From contig JAEWYW010000062.1 in the NCBI GenBank assembly GCA_023458535.1, positions 124,001 through 188,000 of the forward strand: DNA of 64,000 bases. Direction: 5' to 3'. Made by a program: the position numbers and the translations under genes. The notes beneath the pieces are model-generated. The model searched no databases. It was not told the origin of the DNA and worked only from the letters and a program-made list of their open reading frames with translations. This document shows, piece by piece, positions 34,350-43,902 of the stretch. Position 1 is the stretch's first letter. Each line of letters starts with the position of its first letter. This DNA comes from Bacteroidota bacterium (GTDB taxonomy: Bacteria; Bacteroidota; Bacteroidia; Flavobacteriales; Weeksellaceae).

Positions 34350-35471
34350 ATGAAAAAGAAATTAATATTAGAATCGGGTGAAGTTTTCCACGGTAAAGGT
34401 TTTGGAGCCAACGTGGATACCGATGGAGAAGTGGTTTTCAATACAGGAATGACAGGATATCAGGAGCTGATCTCCGATCCTTCGTACTGCGGACAGATCG
34501 TTTGCATGACCTATCCTTTGATTGGGAACTATGGAATTAATCGTGATGACTACGAAAGTATTGAACCTGCTATTAAAGGTTTAATTGTAAAGGAAATTTG
34601 CGATTTACCTTCTAATTTCCGTACGCAGATGGATTTGGACGAGTTTTTCCAAAAGAGAAATTTGAGCGGAATTCAAGGTGTTGATACCAGAAAATTAACT
34701 AGAATTCTTCGCAATAAGGGCGTAGTAAAAGGAAAGATAGTTGATGCCGAGGCAGATGAGAATGCTGTTATTGAAGACTTGAAATCAACCAATTTTCCTA
34801 CCAATCAAGTGGAAACGGTTTCCACAAAAACGCCTTACGCTGCTCCAGGAAGAGGTTTTAAAGTGGTTTTGGTGGATTTTGGATCTAAATTAGGCATTAT
34901 TCGTGAGCTTTCTCAGAGAGATTGCGACATCACGGTGGTTTCTCAAGACACGACTGCCGAAGAAATTTTGTTAATGAATCCCGATGGAGTCATGCTTTCC
35001 AATGGTCCAGGCGACCCGGAAGACAATCAGCATGCTCTGGAAATGATTCGTGGAATTTTAGGAAAAGTGCCGATCTTCGGAATATGTTTGGGACATCAGT
35101 TAATTGCTTTAGCTTGTGGTGCAAAAACTTTTAAATTGAAATTCGGTCACAGAGGTGGTAATCACCCTGTTTTAAATTTAGAAAAAAATACCGTAGCCAT
35201 TACCTCTCAGAATCACGGTTATGCTGTGGATCAGGAGTCTTTAAATGATACCGATCTGGTGGAAACCCACATTGCACTGAACGACAGAACAAATGAAGGT
35301 GTAAAACACAAAATCCACCCTTGTTTCTCTGTACAGTACCATCCAGAAGCAAGCCCAGGTCCAGAAGACGCGAATTATTTGTTTGATGAGTTTATTGATT
35401 TAATGGATGAATTTAAGATCCGAGAATCGAGAGCCGAGAACCGAGAGTTAGTGGGAAAAAACTTCAAATAA
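34350..35471 (+). CDS. carA: Carbamoyl-phosphate synthase small subunit
   Basis: This is a 373-residue glutaminase subunit. The N-terminal CarA domain (FHGKGFGANVDTDGEVVFNTGMTGYQE) is followed by a class I glutamine amidotransferase domain with nucleophile Cys in IFGICLGHQLIAL and His-Glu in QYHPEASPGP. It feeds ammonia to CarB. The family normally ends soon after LFDEFIDLM. Here about 20 extra residues (EFKIRESRAENRE then LVGKNFK) are encoded by the left arm of heptad array C, which seems to have been inserted at the original 3' end. Confidence 0.95.
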   Translation: MKKKLILESGEVFHGKGFGANVDTDGEVVFNTGMTGYQELISDPSYCGQIVCMTYPLIGNYGINRDDYESIEPAIKGLIVKEICDLPSNFRTQMDLDEFFQKRNLSGIQGVDTRKLTRILRNKGVVKGKIVDAEADENAVIEDLKSTNFPTNQVETVSTKTPYAAPGRGFKVVLVDFGSKLGIIRELSQRDCDITVVSQDTTAEEILLMNPDGVMLSNGPGDPEDNQHALEMIRGILGKVPIFGICLGHQLIALACGAKTFKLKFGHRGGNHPVLNLEKNTVAITSQNHGYAVDQESLNDTDLVETHIALNDRTNEGVKHKIHPCFSVQYHPEASPGPEDANYLFDEFIDLMDEFKIRESRAENRELVGKNFK

Positions 35472-35590
35472 TGAGCGATATATCCAACAAAACTTAATCT
35501 GTTGCGTGCTGAAAAAACAAAACATATTGTTGTAGTTACATATTTAAACATTAAAAATCTTGATTCTTGGCTCTAGGCTCTAGTATCTAA
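35414..35590. repeat. Paired heptanucleotide array, locus C (carA-carB)
   Basis: Left heptads TAAGATC, CGAGAAT, CGAGAGC, CGAGAAC, CGAGAGT (35414-35448) are inside the carA reading frame. Right heptads AATCTTG, ATTCTTG, GCTCTAG, GCTCTAG, TATCTAA (35556-35590) end 8 bp before the carB ATG. The 107-bp spacer has no ORF. The arms are complementary over AGAGCCRAGAANCRAGA. Confidence 0.75.
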
Positions 35591-35598
35591 TATAAAAA

Positions 35599-38500
35599 AT
35601 GAAAAGAAACGACATAAAAACCATCCTTGTTATCGGTTCTGGACCTATCATCATTGGTCAGGCGGCGGAATTCGATTATGCGGGAACACAAGCTTGCCTT
35701 TCCTTAAGAGAGGAAGGTTATAAAGTGATATTAATCAATTCCAATCCGGCAACGATTATGACGGATGTTGAAATCGCAGATAAAGTTTATATCGAGCCTA
35801 TTTCTTTGGAATTTGTAAGTCATATCATCCGTAAAGAGCGTCCAGATGCTTTGTTGCCAACTTTGGGTGGACAAACAGGACTGAACATGGCGGTAGCTTT
35901 GGAGAAATCAGGGATTTTAGAAGAGTGTAAAGTAGAAGTTTTGGGAACGAAACTTTCTGCCATCAACAGAGCAGAAGACCGCGATTTGTTCCGTGAATTG
36001 ATGCGCGAACTCAACGAACCAGTCCCAGAATCTGACATCGTCAATACGGTGGAAGGTGCTTTGGCTTTTGCAGATGAAATTGGTTATCCTGTAATTGTTC
36101 GTCCAGCCTTTACCATGGGTGGAACAGGTGGTGGAATTGCCTCTACCGAAGCTGAGTTAAAAGAAATTGCCGAACTTGGTTTAAAACATTCCCCTGTAAC
36201 ACAGTGTTTGATTGAAAAATCCATTGCTGGCTTCAAAGAAATTGAATACGAAGTAATGCGTGATGCCAACGACAATGCTATTGTGGTTTGTAACATGGAA
36301 AATATCGATCCAGTGGGTGTTCATACGGGCGATTCTATTGTTGTGGCACCTTCACAGACGCTTTCTGATAGAGAATATCAACTGTTGAGAAATGCATCGC
36401 TTAAAATTATTAGAGCACTAGGAATTGAGGGTGGTTGCAATGTTCAGTTGGCTTTAGATCCGCATTCTTTTGATTATTATATCATTGAAGTAAACCCGAG
36501 AGTTTCGCGTTCATCGGCTTTGGCATCGAAGGCTACAGGTTATCCGATTGCGAAAATTGCTGCGAAAATTGCAGTGGGTTTAACGCTTGATGAAATCATG
36601 AATCCTGTTACTGGAAAAACCTATGCGTGTTTTGAGCCCGCTTTGGATTATGTGGTTACGAAGTTTCCAAGATTTCCATTCGATAAGTTTGAAACAGCCG
36701 ACAGAAGACTTTCAACACAGATGAAAGCTACTGGTGAGGTAATGGCAATAGGAAGAAACTTTGAAGAATCTTTACAAAAAGCCATTCGTTCTCTGGAAAC
36801 AGGAATCCGTCATTTAGGTTTAAAGAAAAAACAAGCCGATGCATTAACGGCCGAAGAGATTGAAAGAAGAATCCGTGTTTGCGATGATGAGAGATTGTTC
36901 ATCATTGGTGATGCCTTAAGAAAAGGTTACGATTGGGAACAAATTGTAGAATGGAGCAAAATTGATAAATTCTTCATCTGGAAAATTAAAAAGTTAATTG
37001 ATTTTGAAACGACAATCAAAGACAATAAATTTGATAAAGAAGTTCTGATTGAAGCTAAGAAATTAGGTTTTGCAGATTTAAATATCGCTCATCTTTGGGG
37101 AATTTCTCAGCGTGAGGTTTTCAATTTCAGAAAAGAAAACGGCATAATGCCTGTTTACAAAATGGTGGACACTTGTGCTGCCGAATTCGAATCTGAAACA
37201 CCTTATTTCTATGGAACATACGAAGATGAAAACGAAAGCGTGGTTTCCGACAAAGAAAAAATTATTGTTTTAGGTTCTGGTCCAATCAGAATTGGTCAGG
37301 GTGTGGAGTTCGATTATGCAACGGTTCACTCGGTTTGGGCGATTAAAGAAATGGGTTATGAAGCAATTATCATCAATAATAACCCAGAAACGGTTTCTAC
37401 AGATTTCTCTATTTCAGATAAATTATATTTTGAGCCATTAACGGAGGAGGATGTAATGAACATCATCGATTTGGAAAAACCAAAAGGCGTTGTGGTACAG
37501 TTTGGTGGGCAAACAGCCATTAATTTAGCAGATAAATTAGCAGCTCACGGCGTTCAGATTTTGGGAACATCTTTGGAAGATCTAGACAGAGCTGAAAACA
37601 GAGATAAATTCGAAAAAGCGCTTCAGGATTTAGGAATTCCACAGCCCTTGGGTAAAACATCCACCTCAAAAGAGGAAGCCATTGTTATCGCTAACGAAAT
37701 TGGTTATCCAGTATTGGTGCGTCCAAGTTATGTGTTGGGTGGTCGCGCAATGGAAATTGTTTATAATGAGAAAGAGTTGGCGCATTATATGGAACATGCC
37801 GTGGAAGCAAGTCCAGAGCATCCCGTTTTGGTTGACCGATACCTCACTGGTAAAGAAGTAGAAGTGGATGCGATTTGTGATGGTGAAACCGTGATTATTC
37901 CGGGCATTATGGAGCATATCGAAAGAGCAGGGGTTCACTCAGGAGACTCTATTGCCGTTTATCCGCCACAAAATTTGAATCAGAAACAAATTGACACTTT
38001 AGTAGATTATACACAAAGACTTGCCAAAGGTTTGAATATCATTGGTTTGATGAATATTCAGTACGTTATTTCAGACGGTGATGTTTTTGTAATTGAGGTA
38101 AATCCACGTTCTTCGAGAACGGTTCCTTTCTTATCGAAAATTACCGACGTTCCGATGGCGAACTTGGCTACAAAAGCGGTTTTGGGAGCAAAATTAAAAG
38201 ATTTGGGTTACCAATCTGGCTTGGTTCCGAATAAGGAGGGTGTTTTCGTGAAAGTTCCTGTGTTCTCATTCTCAAAACTTACTAAAGTTGATATTTCTTT
38301 AGGTCCAGAAATGAAATCTACAGGCGAAGTGATGGGTAAAGATTCTACTCTGGAAAAAGCTTTGTATAAAGGCCTTATTGCAGCAGGAAGAAAAGTTCCT
38401 ACACACGGTGCAATTTTGTTCACGGTGGCAGATAAAGATAAAGAAGAAGCGGCGGAGTTTGCGAGACGTTTCAATGATGTTGGTTTCAGAATTTGGGCGA

Positions 38501-38778
38501 CTGAAGGAACTGCAAAATATTTTGAAGAAAAAGGCATTCCAACAAAAATCGGTTATAAAATTGGTGAAGAAGACGTTAATTTAATTGATCTCATTCAGAA
38601 AGGAAAAGTTCAATATGTTGTCAATACCATGACCAAAGGAAAACAAGCCGAAAGAGACGGCTTCCAAATCCGCAGAATGAGTGTTGAAAATGGTGTTCCA
38701 TGTCTAACATCCATGGATACCGTGGAAGCAATCTTGAAAGTGATTGAAAGCATGAGCTTCAAGATGCAGGCGATGTAG
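35599..38778 (+). CDS. carB: Carbamoyl-phosphate synthase large subunit
   Basis: This is a 1059-residue full-length synthetase built of two homologous ATP-grasp halves. The halves begin [23 protein letters not shown] (about 9) and [22 protein letters not shown] (about 554), each with a glycine-rich ATP loop (MGGTGGG, LGGRAME). The C-terminal allosteric MGS-like domain (from about 935, [15 protein letters not shown]) ends the chain. It makes carbamoyl phosphate for both pyrimidines and arginine. It is the last gene of the operon and is followed by a terminator. Confidence 0.98.
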   Translation: MKRNDIKTILVIGSGPIIIGQAAEFDYAGTQACLSLREEGYKVILINSNPATIMTDVEIADKVYIEPISLEFVSHIIRKERPDALLPTLGGQTGLNMAVALEKSGILEECKVEVLGTKLSAINRAEDRDLFRELMRELNEPVPESDIVNTVEGALAFADEIGYPVIVRPAFTMGGTGGGIASTEAELKEIAELGLKHSPVTQCLIEKSIAGFKEIEYEVMRDANDNAIVVCNMENIDPVGVHTGDSIVVAPSQTLSDREYQLLRNASLKIIRALGIEGGCNVQLALDPHSFDYYIIEVNPRVSRSSALASKATGYPIAKIAAKIAVGLTLDEIMNPVTGKTYACFEPALDYVVTKFPRFPFDKFETADRRLSTQMKATGEVMAIGRNFEESLQKAIRSLETGIRHLGLKKKQADALTAEEIERRIRVCDDERLFIIGDALRKGYDWEQIVEWSKIDKFFIWKIKKLIDFETTIKDNKFDKEVLIEAKKLGFADLNIAHLWGISQREVFNFRKENGIMPVYKMVDTCAAEFESETPYFYGTYEDENESVVSDKEKIIVLGSGPIRIGQGVEFDYATVHSVWAIKEMGYEAIIINNNPETVSTDFSISDKLYFEPLTEEDVMNIIDLEKPKGVVVQFGGQTAINLADKLAAHGVQILGTSLEDLDRAENRDKFEKALQDLGIPQPLGKTSTSKEEAIVIANEIGYPVLVRPSYVLGGRAMEIVYNEKELAHYMEHAVEASPEHPVLVDRYLTGKEVEVDAICDGETVIIPGIMEHIERAGVHSGDSIAVYPPQNLNQKQIDTLVDYTQRLAKGLNIIGLMNIQYVISDGDVFVIEVNPRSSRTVPFLSKITDVPMANLATKAVLGAKLKDLGYQSGLVPNKEGVFVKVPVFSFSKLTKVDISLGPEMKSTGEVMGKDSTLEKALYKGLIAAGRKVPTHGAILFTVADKDKEEAAEFARRFNDVGFRIWATEGTAKYFEEKGIPTKIGYKIGEEDVNLIDLIQKGKVQYVVNTMTKGKQAERDGFQIRRMSVENGVPCLTSMDTVEAILKVIESMSFKMQAM

Positions 38779-38800
38779 ATTAAAAGTTTTTATAAATTTA

Positions 38801-38838
38801 ATCCCTCAAAGTTTCAAAAACATTGAGGGATTTTTTTG
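38801..38838 (+). terminator. Terminator of the pyrB-carA-carB operon
   Basis: ATCCCTCAA / TTGAGGGAT has a 13-nt loop and is followed by seven T residues. Confidence 0.85.
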
Positions 38839-38880
38839 AAAAATAATATTTATTATTTTAATAGAAATTAACATAAAACC

Positions 38881-38888
38881 TATATTTG
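38881..38888 (+). promoter_or_regulatory. Candidate -7 box for the 38901 lipoprotein gene
   Basis: TATATTTG lies 12 bp before the ATG at 38901. Confidence 0.45.
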
Positions 38889-38900
38889 CAAAAAAATGTT

Positions 38901-39773
38901 ATGAAAAAAATATACTTTTTACTTTTATCTATATTACTTATTAATTGTAGCAGTGAAAGCACAAATCCCTTGAATAACTCCTCAAATTTTGATACTAAAA
39001 AAATAAAAAAAATTACAATTTTAGATCAAGATATTGAGAATGGGGTTATTCAAACACACGAACAATATGATTTAGATTTTGTATATGCTCAAAATAATAT
39101 TACTAATGTTATTGGTTCTATTGGAAATTATAATGAAAATCAAACTTATAGCAATGGGATTTTGAGCAATATTAATATTTCTGCGAATGTTTATGGCACA
39201 AATTCTTTTTATATTCGTAATTTAACGGTCAATGCTGCAGGCAAATTGGAAAAAACTGTAAATATTGATTATGATATATATGGACAAAGACATGAAACAC
39301 ATTTTGAATATCCGAATCCTAACTTAATTATCGTTAAGGAAATTCTTGTGTTACCAAATGGAAATCAAGTATTAACGGATCAAACAAAAAATATCCATTT
39401 TGTAAATGGTAATGTGCAGAAAATTGAATATTATAATATTAGCCCAAATGCATTATTTCGCATAGATAAATTTGAGTATGATAATAAAATCAATCCCAAT
39501 TTAGGAAATACTCCTAATAGAATTTTAGCGGATCCTTATCACTCATATGTTCCTTATATTTTAAGAAACTATTCTCAACTTTCTAAAAATAATGTGGTAA
39601 AATACACCAATGTCTATGTTTATGGAACACAAGAAGTTGTTAATGGAATCTATAATATTAACTATATGTATGACTCACAAACAAACTTGCCCATTACACA
39701 ATCCTATACAATAATGGATTCTAGCATGCCTAATAATGGATTTAAAATTACAGCGACATACCAATATCAGTAA
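38901..39773 (+). CDS. Hypothetical lipoprotein
   Basis: I know no firm family. The product has 290 residues and begins with a lipoprotein signal (MKKIYFLLLSILLINCSSE; lipobox INC, Cys 16). The body is rich in Asn, Tyr and Ile with repeated strand-like segments (DFVYAQNNITNVIGSIG, FVNGNVQKIEYYNI, INYMYDSQTNLPITQSY), like the DUF4595/YD-type lipoproteins frequent in flavobacteria. It probably sits on the outer membrane. The ATG at 38901 is chosen because a -7 box overlaps the upstream alternative. Its AT content is higher than the neighbouring car genes. Confidence 0.7.
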   Translation: MKKIYFLLLSILLINCSSESTNPLNNSSNFDTKKIKKITILDQDIENGVIQTHEQYDLDFVYAQNNITNVIGSIGNYNENQTYSNGILSNINISANVYGTNSFYIRNLTVNAAGKLEKTVNIDYDIYGQRHETHFEYPNPNLIIVKEILVLPNGNQVLTDQTKNIHFVNGNVQKIEYYNISPNALFRIDKFEYDNKINPNLGNTPNRILADPYHSYVPYILRNYSQLSKNNVVKYTNVYVYGTQEVVNGIYNINYMYDSQTNLPITQSYTIMDSSMPNNGFKITATYQYQ

Positions 39774-40025
39774 TTTATATCTGGAAATATGGTAATGTAA
39801 TTTCAAACTATTTAGCCTTGTTTATTACATATGCAAAATAGCTGTTATGTTGCATTTTCAATTTTCCTGAAAAATAAGTTGCAACCACATTTATGAGTTT
39901 AAATTTCCCAATTCAAAAATAGTATTAAGTTTCCTGCTTTTATCTTGTATTTGCAACGAAGTAAAAGCAAGCTTGTTATGAGCTTTGAAAATCAAGAAAT
40001 GTAATAATTTATTTTTTACGATATC

Positions 40026-40068
40026 AATACCTAACAGGTTTTTAAAGCTTGTTAAGTATTTTTTTTAA
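40026..40068 (+). terminator. Plus-strand terminator-like hairpin
   Basis: AATACCTAACAGG pairs imperfectly with CTTGTTAAGTATT and is followed by eight or more T residues. It lies 250 bp after the lipoprotein stop. Confidence 0.5.
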
Positions 40069-40111
40069 TGAATTTGGCGGCGGCGCAGCCGCCGCCAAAT
40101 TCATTAAAAAA
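40061..40111. repeat. Perfect 24-bp-arm palindrome with GC core
   Basis: The arms run 40061-40084 and 40088-40111 around a GCA loop: AT-rich ends (TTTTTTAATGAATTT) and a core GGCGGCGGC / GCCGCCGCC. It is unusually GC-rich for this genome. Confidence 0.85.
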
Positions 40112-40138
40112 GACTCCCAATTTTTGGGAGTCTTTTCT
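40108..40138 (-). terminator. Terminator of the TonB-type receptor gene
   Basis: AAGACTCCCAA / TTGGGAGTCTT has a TTT loop. On the minus strand a T run follows, then the GC palindrome. Confidence 0.8.
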
Positions 40139-40159
40139 TTATATGTTTTAGTCTGAAAA

Positions 40160-42718
40160 TTACATTGGACCTTGTTGGTCGTCACCAGCTGCGTTAGAAT
40201 TGATATCTTTTTTACGTTTTGGTTGGTCAATTTTCTCACCTTGTTTAAATCTGTAAGTAAGTGATATTGAAAACTGTCTTGGCTGCCACTGCATATAATT
40301 TCTTCTATTATAATCTTCATTAAAGCTATACACTTCTCGACTTCTCGTATTGAAAATATCCTGAATATTAAAAGATATGGTTCCGTCTCCCTTCCAAATT
40401 GTTTTGGAGGCTCCCAAATTCAAAGCATACATATCTTCTGTCCTCTGATTGGCTGTTTTCTGACCACCTCTATAAAATCCCTGTAGCTGTACACTAAATG
40501 TTTTATCAATTCTAAAAGTAGAATTTAATCTAGCTCTAGTCGAAAAACCACTACCTGTAAAATCCATCGAACGAACAACATCATTCCCTTCTTCATCAAC
40601 TGCTGCGTAATAGGCAATACCTTTAGTATTATAGCCAAATACATCTAGACTACCCATAAGTTTTAACCATGTAAAAGGATCATATGTAAAATTAAGATCT
40701 AAACCATAACGGTCATCACTTCCTAGATTGATAGGTTTTGTAAAGAAATTTGTAGTTCTTTCGTCTTTTCTATACACTAACATTTTAGTATCATCTTCCG
40801 CATTTCTGTAATAGAGTGTGGGGTTGACAGTAAATTTCTTTTTACTGATGCTGTACCCCAATTCATACATATCAACATAGGACGGATTCAAATCAATATT
40901 TCCTTCAAAATTGTTCTGTCTGTTAGAATAATTAGAGTAGGGAACCATAAAGAATGAACGAGGTCTATCAATTCTTCTTGAATAATTAAGCAATAGCTGG
41001 TTATCCTTAGCAAAATCATAGCTTAAGTAAACACTCGGAAACAAATTGTTGTAAGTCTTTGTGTTTTTTAAAGCATCACCAGCCTCATTAGCATAATCTA
41101 TCTTAATATTGGAAATTTCATCTCTCAAACCAATTTGATATCCGAAGTTGCCAATTTTACTTTTAAACTGCGCATAGAACGCATTGAACATTTCTCTGTA
41201 CTGAGTGTTATTATTATAAAAGTTAATCACAGGATCTGCCATTGAACTTTCAACAGAGCTGATGTAATTGTTATCGTTAATATCTAATCTGTAGCCAGCT
41301 TCAAGTTTTGATTTTTCTCCGATAGGCAATTCATAATCAATTTTTCCAATAGCCGATTTACTCACTGCTTTTCTACTGGTTACGTCCATTCTGGCGAAAA
41401 CTGAATTATTCAGCTCTTCTATGGAAGAACTGTTGTTGCTTCTGTTACGCTGTAAACTTAAGGATAATGAGATGTTCTGGCCCTTATCATCTAATTTATG
41501 ATCAAGTCCCAAATCTCCCTGAAATGCAAGATTATTAGAATTTCCATTGGAATATCTGTTTAGCGTTGAAGTGTTGGGATTCCATACATTATCTTTATAG
41601 AAATAAAATTCATTATAACCATTCAGTACATCATTATTCTCGCCTTCATACGTCCTTACCATACCTGATAGATTAAAAGAAGTTCTATCAGAAATGTCAT
41701 ATACAAAACCTCCGGTAGCATTGTAGTTTTTGTTGATACTATTGCTTTCAGAATTCTGAAGTTCATACGCCATTTGATCCAGAATAGGATTGCTTGTTGG
41801 AGGAGCAAATCTAACATTATAAGTAGTCTCTGCATCATTTTTACCCTTACTCTCTGTGTAACCACCACCACCATTTAAGAACCAAGTCATTTTGTTTTTT
41901 CTCCAACTTAAATTTGCATTAAGATTGGTTCTTGGTAAATATCCCAGTGTTCCAGTCACACTACCGTTAAAACCAACTTTTTTGCTTTTTTTGAGAATAA
42001 TATTTAGGATACCAGAGGTTCCCGAAGCTTCAAATTTTGAAGATGGATTGGTAATTACTTCTATTCTTTCGATTTGGTCTGCTGGGATCGATTGTAATGC
42101 GTTGGCTCCATCATCAATTCCCAATAGGGAAGAGGGCTTACCATTGATCAGAAACTTAACATTTGAACTGCCACGCATGCTCACCGTACCATCTGTATCC
42201 ACAGAGACTGAAGGCACATTGGATAAAACATCTTGTAAATTTCCACCTTTACTTACAATATCAGAAGAAGGATCATAGGTTTTTTTATCCAGCTCCACCT
42301 TATAAGGTTTTGGTGCTGCAGCAGTAATAGTTACACCTTGTATTTCCTGTGTTTTAACAGTTGTACTGCTTTGTTCAGGCTCTATAGAAAATGGAGGTAA
42401 ACTTCCACCAGAAGTAATTTGTTGGGTTTGAGTAACTTTTTTGTAATCAATAGCTTCAATAATTACATCGTAAGCACCTGGAACGAGCTGAACTTTATAC
42501 TGTCCCTTTTCGTCTGTAAGCGTTGCATCGCTGTTAATCTTGTTGGCTTTATTGCTAAAGGTTACTGAAGCGTACGGAACTGCCTGTCTGTTGTTATCAA
42601 CAACGGTTCCCGAGATGTTTAATTTTTCTTGTGCAAATGCCATTGCGGCGGCAGATAACACAAAAGTAAGTCCTAGTGCTTTTTTACTAAAAATGCTAAA
42701 AATTTCCGTTTGATTCAT
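40160..42718 (-). CDS. Outer-membrane TonB-dependent receptor-like beta-barrel protein
   Basis: This is an 852-residue outer-membrane protein. The signal peptide (about 1-29, ending AMAFAQ) is followed by a carboxypeptidase-regulatory-like domain (about 32-115; ISGTVVDNNRQAVPYASVTF) and a plug domain (about 150-245; GGNLQDVLSNVPSVSVDTDG then MRGSSNVKFLINGKPSSL). An outer-membrane beta-barrel family 3 domain runs to the end (RQFSISLTYRFKQG). It lacks an obvious SusD partner. The substrate is unknown; such receptors take up metal complexes, peptides or glycans. It is monocistronic. Confidence 0.88.
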   Translation of the reverse strand: MNQTEIFSIFSKKALGLTFVLSAAAMAFAQEKLNISGTVVDNNRQAVPYASVTFSNKANKINSDATLTDEKGQYKVQLVPGAYDVIIEAIDYKKVTQTQQITSGGSLPPFSIEPEQSSTTVKTQEIQGVTITAAAPKPYKVELDKKTYDPSSDIVSKGGNLQDVLSNVPSVSVDTDGTVSMRGSSNVKFLINGKPSSLLGIDDGANALQSIPADQIERIEVITNPSSKFEASGTSGILNIILKKSKKVGFNGSVTGTLGYLPRTNLNANLSWRKNKMTWFLNGGGGYTESKGKNDAETTYNVRFAPPTSNPILDQMAYELQNSESNSINKNYNATGGFVYDISDRTSFNLSGMVRTYEGENNDVLNGYNEFYFYKDNVWNPNTSTLNRYSNGNSNNLAFQGDLGLDHKLDDKGQNISLSLSLQRNRSNNSSSIEELNNSVFARMDVTSRKAVSKSAIGKIDYELPIGEKSKLEAGYRLDINDNNYISSVESSMADPVINFYNNNTQYREMFNAFYAQFKSKIGNFGYQIGLRDEISNIKIDYANEAGDALKNTKTYNNLFPSVYLSYDFAKDNQLLLNYSRRIDRPRSFFMVPYSNYSNRQNNFEGNIDLNPSYVDMYELGYSISKKKFTVNPTLYYRNAEDDTKMLVYRKDERTTNFFTKPINLGSDDRYGLDLNFTYDPFTWLKLMGSLDVFGYNTKGIAYYAAVDEEGNDVVRSMDFTGSGFSTRARLNSTFRIDKTFSVQLQGFYRGGQKTANQRTEDMYALNLGASKTIWKGDGTISFNIQDIFNTRSREVYSFNEDYNRRNYMQWQPRQFSISLTYRFKQGEKIDQPKRKKDINSNAAGDDQQGPM

Positions 42719-42834
42719 AGAATTATTTTCTCTGAAAAATCAATAGATTTTCTTCGTTAATCAATTTATTTTATAATCAATAAGTAGCTATTTCAAAGGT
42801 TTTGTTAATTTTCAAACTGTTAAAATAGCGTTAA

Positions 42835-43863
42835 TTATTTTGTAATATTCTTGGAGTTTAACCAGTCCTGATATGCTTTGGCATTTACAGAATGTTCTGC
42901 AGCATTGTCTGTAAATTTATGATATCCCATTCTGGAAGGGTCTGCACACATGAAAATGTAGTTATTATTTTCTGCGTTTAGTACTGCGTCCACAGAATTT
43001 TTATCGGTAATACAAATAGGCCCTGGAGGGATACCGGCGTTTGCATAAGTGTTGTATGGCGATGGCGTAGAAAGGTATTTGTACAAAACCCTTTTGATGG
43101 GTTCCTTAAAATCGGTCAACTTGTTCATGGCATAAATTACGGTTGGGTCGGATTGCAGTTTCATGCCTTTTCTGTAGCGGTTTAAGTACAATCCCGCAAT
43201 GGTTTTCATTTCGTCTGGTTTGCCACCCGATTCTTTGTAAACGATAGATGCTAATGCATAAATTTGTTCTCTTGTTAATCCAGATTGTTGCTCTTTAGCT
43301 TTGCGCTCCGCTGTCCAAAACTCATTGTACTGATCGTCAAATTTTTTGAAAAACTCCTGTGGAGTCACTGTCCAAAAGAATTTATATGTATCTATAAAAA
43401 AATATTTTTTTAAGTCTTCGGCATCTTTATAGCCTTTAGAAACCGCTATTTTGTCGAATTCCTGAGCAAATTTCAATGAATCTATTTCTGTTTTCCGACT
43501 TACTCTGCCTACCATCTGGTAAACATCTCCAAAATCTCCTATACGGAAAGAATTAGCAGTTTGATTGCCAGCCTTAATCATATTCACGAGGTTGGTGTTA
43601 TTATTTCCCGTTTTTACCTCGTATCGACCAGCTTTGATAAATTTATCCAAATTTTTGCTTCTGGCCACATCATCGAACTGTTCTTTATTTTTAAGATAAG
43701 GTGATATAGAGTCTAAAATCTGTTGATAAGTTGCGTTATGAGGAACCAAAACGAATCCGTCTTTGGCAACGTTGTTCCCGTAAAATTTATTATAAAATCT
43801 AAATCCAATAAATCCACCGATAACGACGATAATGAGTATAATGGCTAAAATTCCTTTTTTCAT
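42835..43863 (-). CDS. mltG: Endolytic murein transglycosylase MltG
   Basis: This is a 342-residue YceG/MltG protein. One N-terminal membrane helix (about 4-24) precedes a LysM-like subdomain. The catalytic domain has the conserved Glu in YALASIVYKESGGKPDEM, the block QSDPTVIYAM, and SPYNTYANAGIPPGPICITDKNSVDAVLN. MltG cleaves nascent glycan strands and so sets their length. It lies 39 bp after dapF in the same direction, joining a precursor-synthesis and a wall-processing gene. Confidence 0.94.
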   Translation of the reverse strand: MKKGILAIILIIVVIGGFIGFRFYNKFYGNNVAKDGFVLVPHNATYQQILDSISPYLKNKEQFDDVARSKNLDKFIKAGRYEVKTGNNNTNLVNMIKAGNQTANSFRIGDFGDVYQMVGRVSRKTEIDSLKFAQEFDKIAVSKGYKDAEDLKKYFFIDTYKFFWTVTPQEFFKKFDDQYNEFWTAERKAKEQQSGLTREQIYALASIVYKESGGKPDEMKTIAGLYLNRYRKGMKLQSDPTVIYAMNKLTDFKEPIKRVLYKYLSTPSPYNTYANAGIPPGPICITDKNSVDAVLNAENNNYIFMCADPSRMGYHKFTDNAAEHSVNAKAYQDWLNSKNITK

Positions 43864-43902
43864 ACAATTAATTCTGAAATTTCTCGTGTTTATTAGTTTT
43901 AA

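Larger units (their letters stand above)
39774..40159. other. 386-bp intergenic region with three hairpins
   Basis: No credible coding frame. The first 250 bp are unremarkable AT-rich sequence. The rest holds a plus-strand terminator-like hairpin (40026-40068), a near-perfect GC-cored palindrome (40061-40111) and the terminator of the receptor gene (40108-40138). A small RNA ending at 40068 is possible but I see no convincing promoter for it. Confidence 0.6.

Noticed and set aside
39830..40068. Small RNA gene ending at the 40026-40068 hairpin
   Set aside because: The end is terminator-like but no TAnnTTTG box or stable body was found. Kept only as a terminator.
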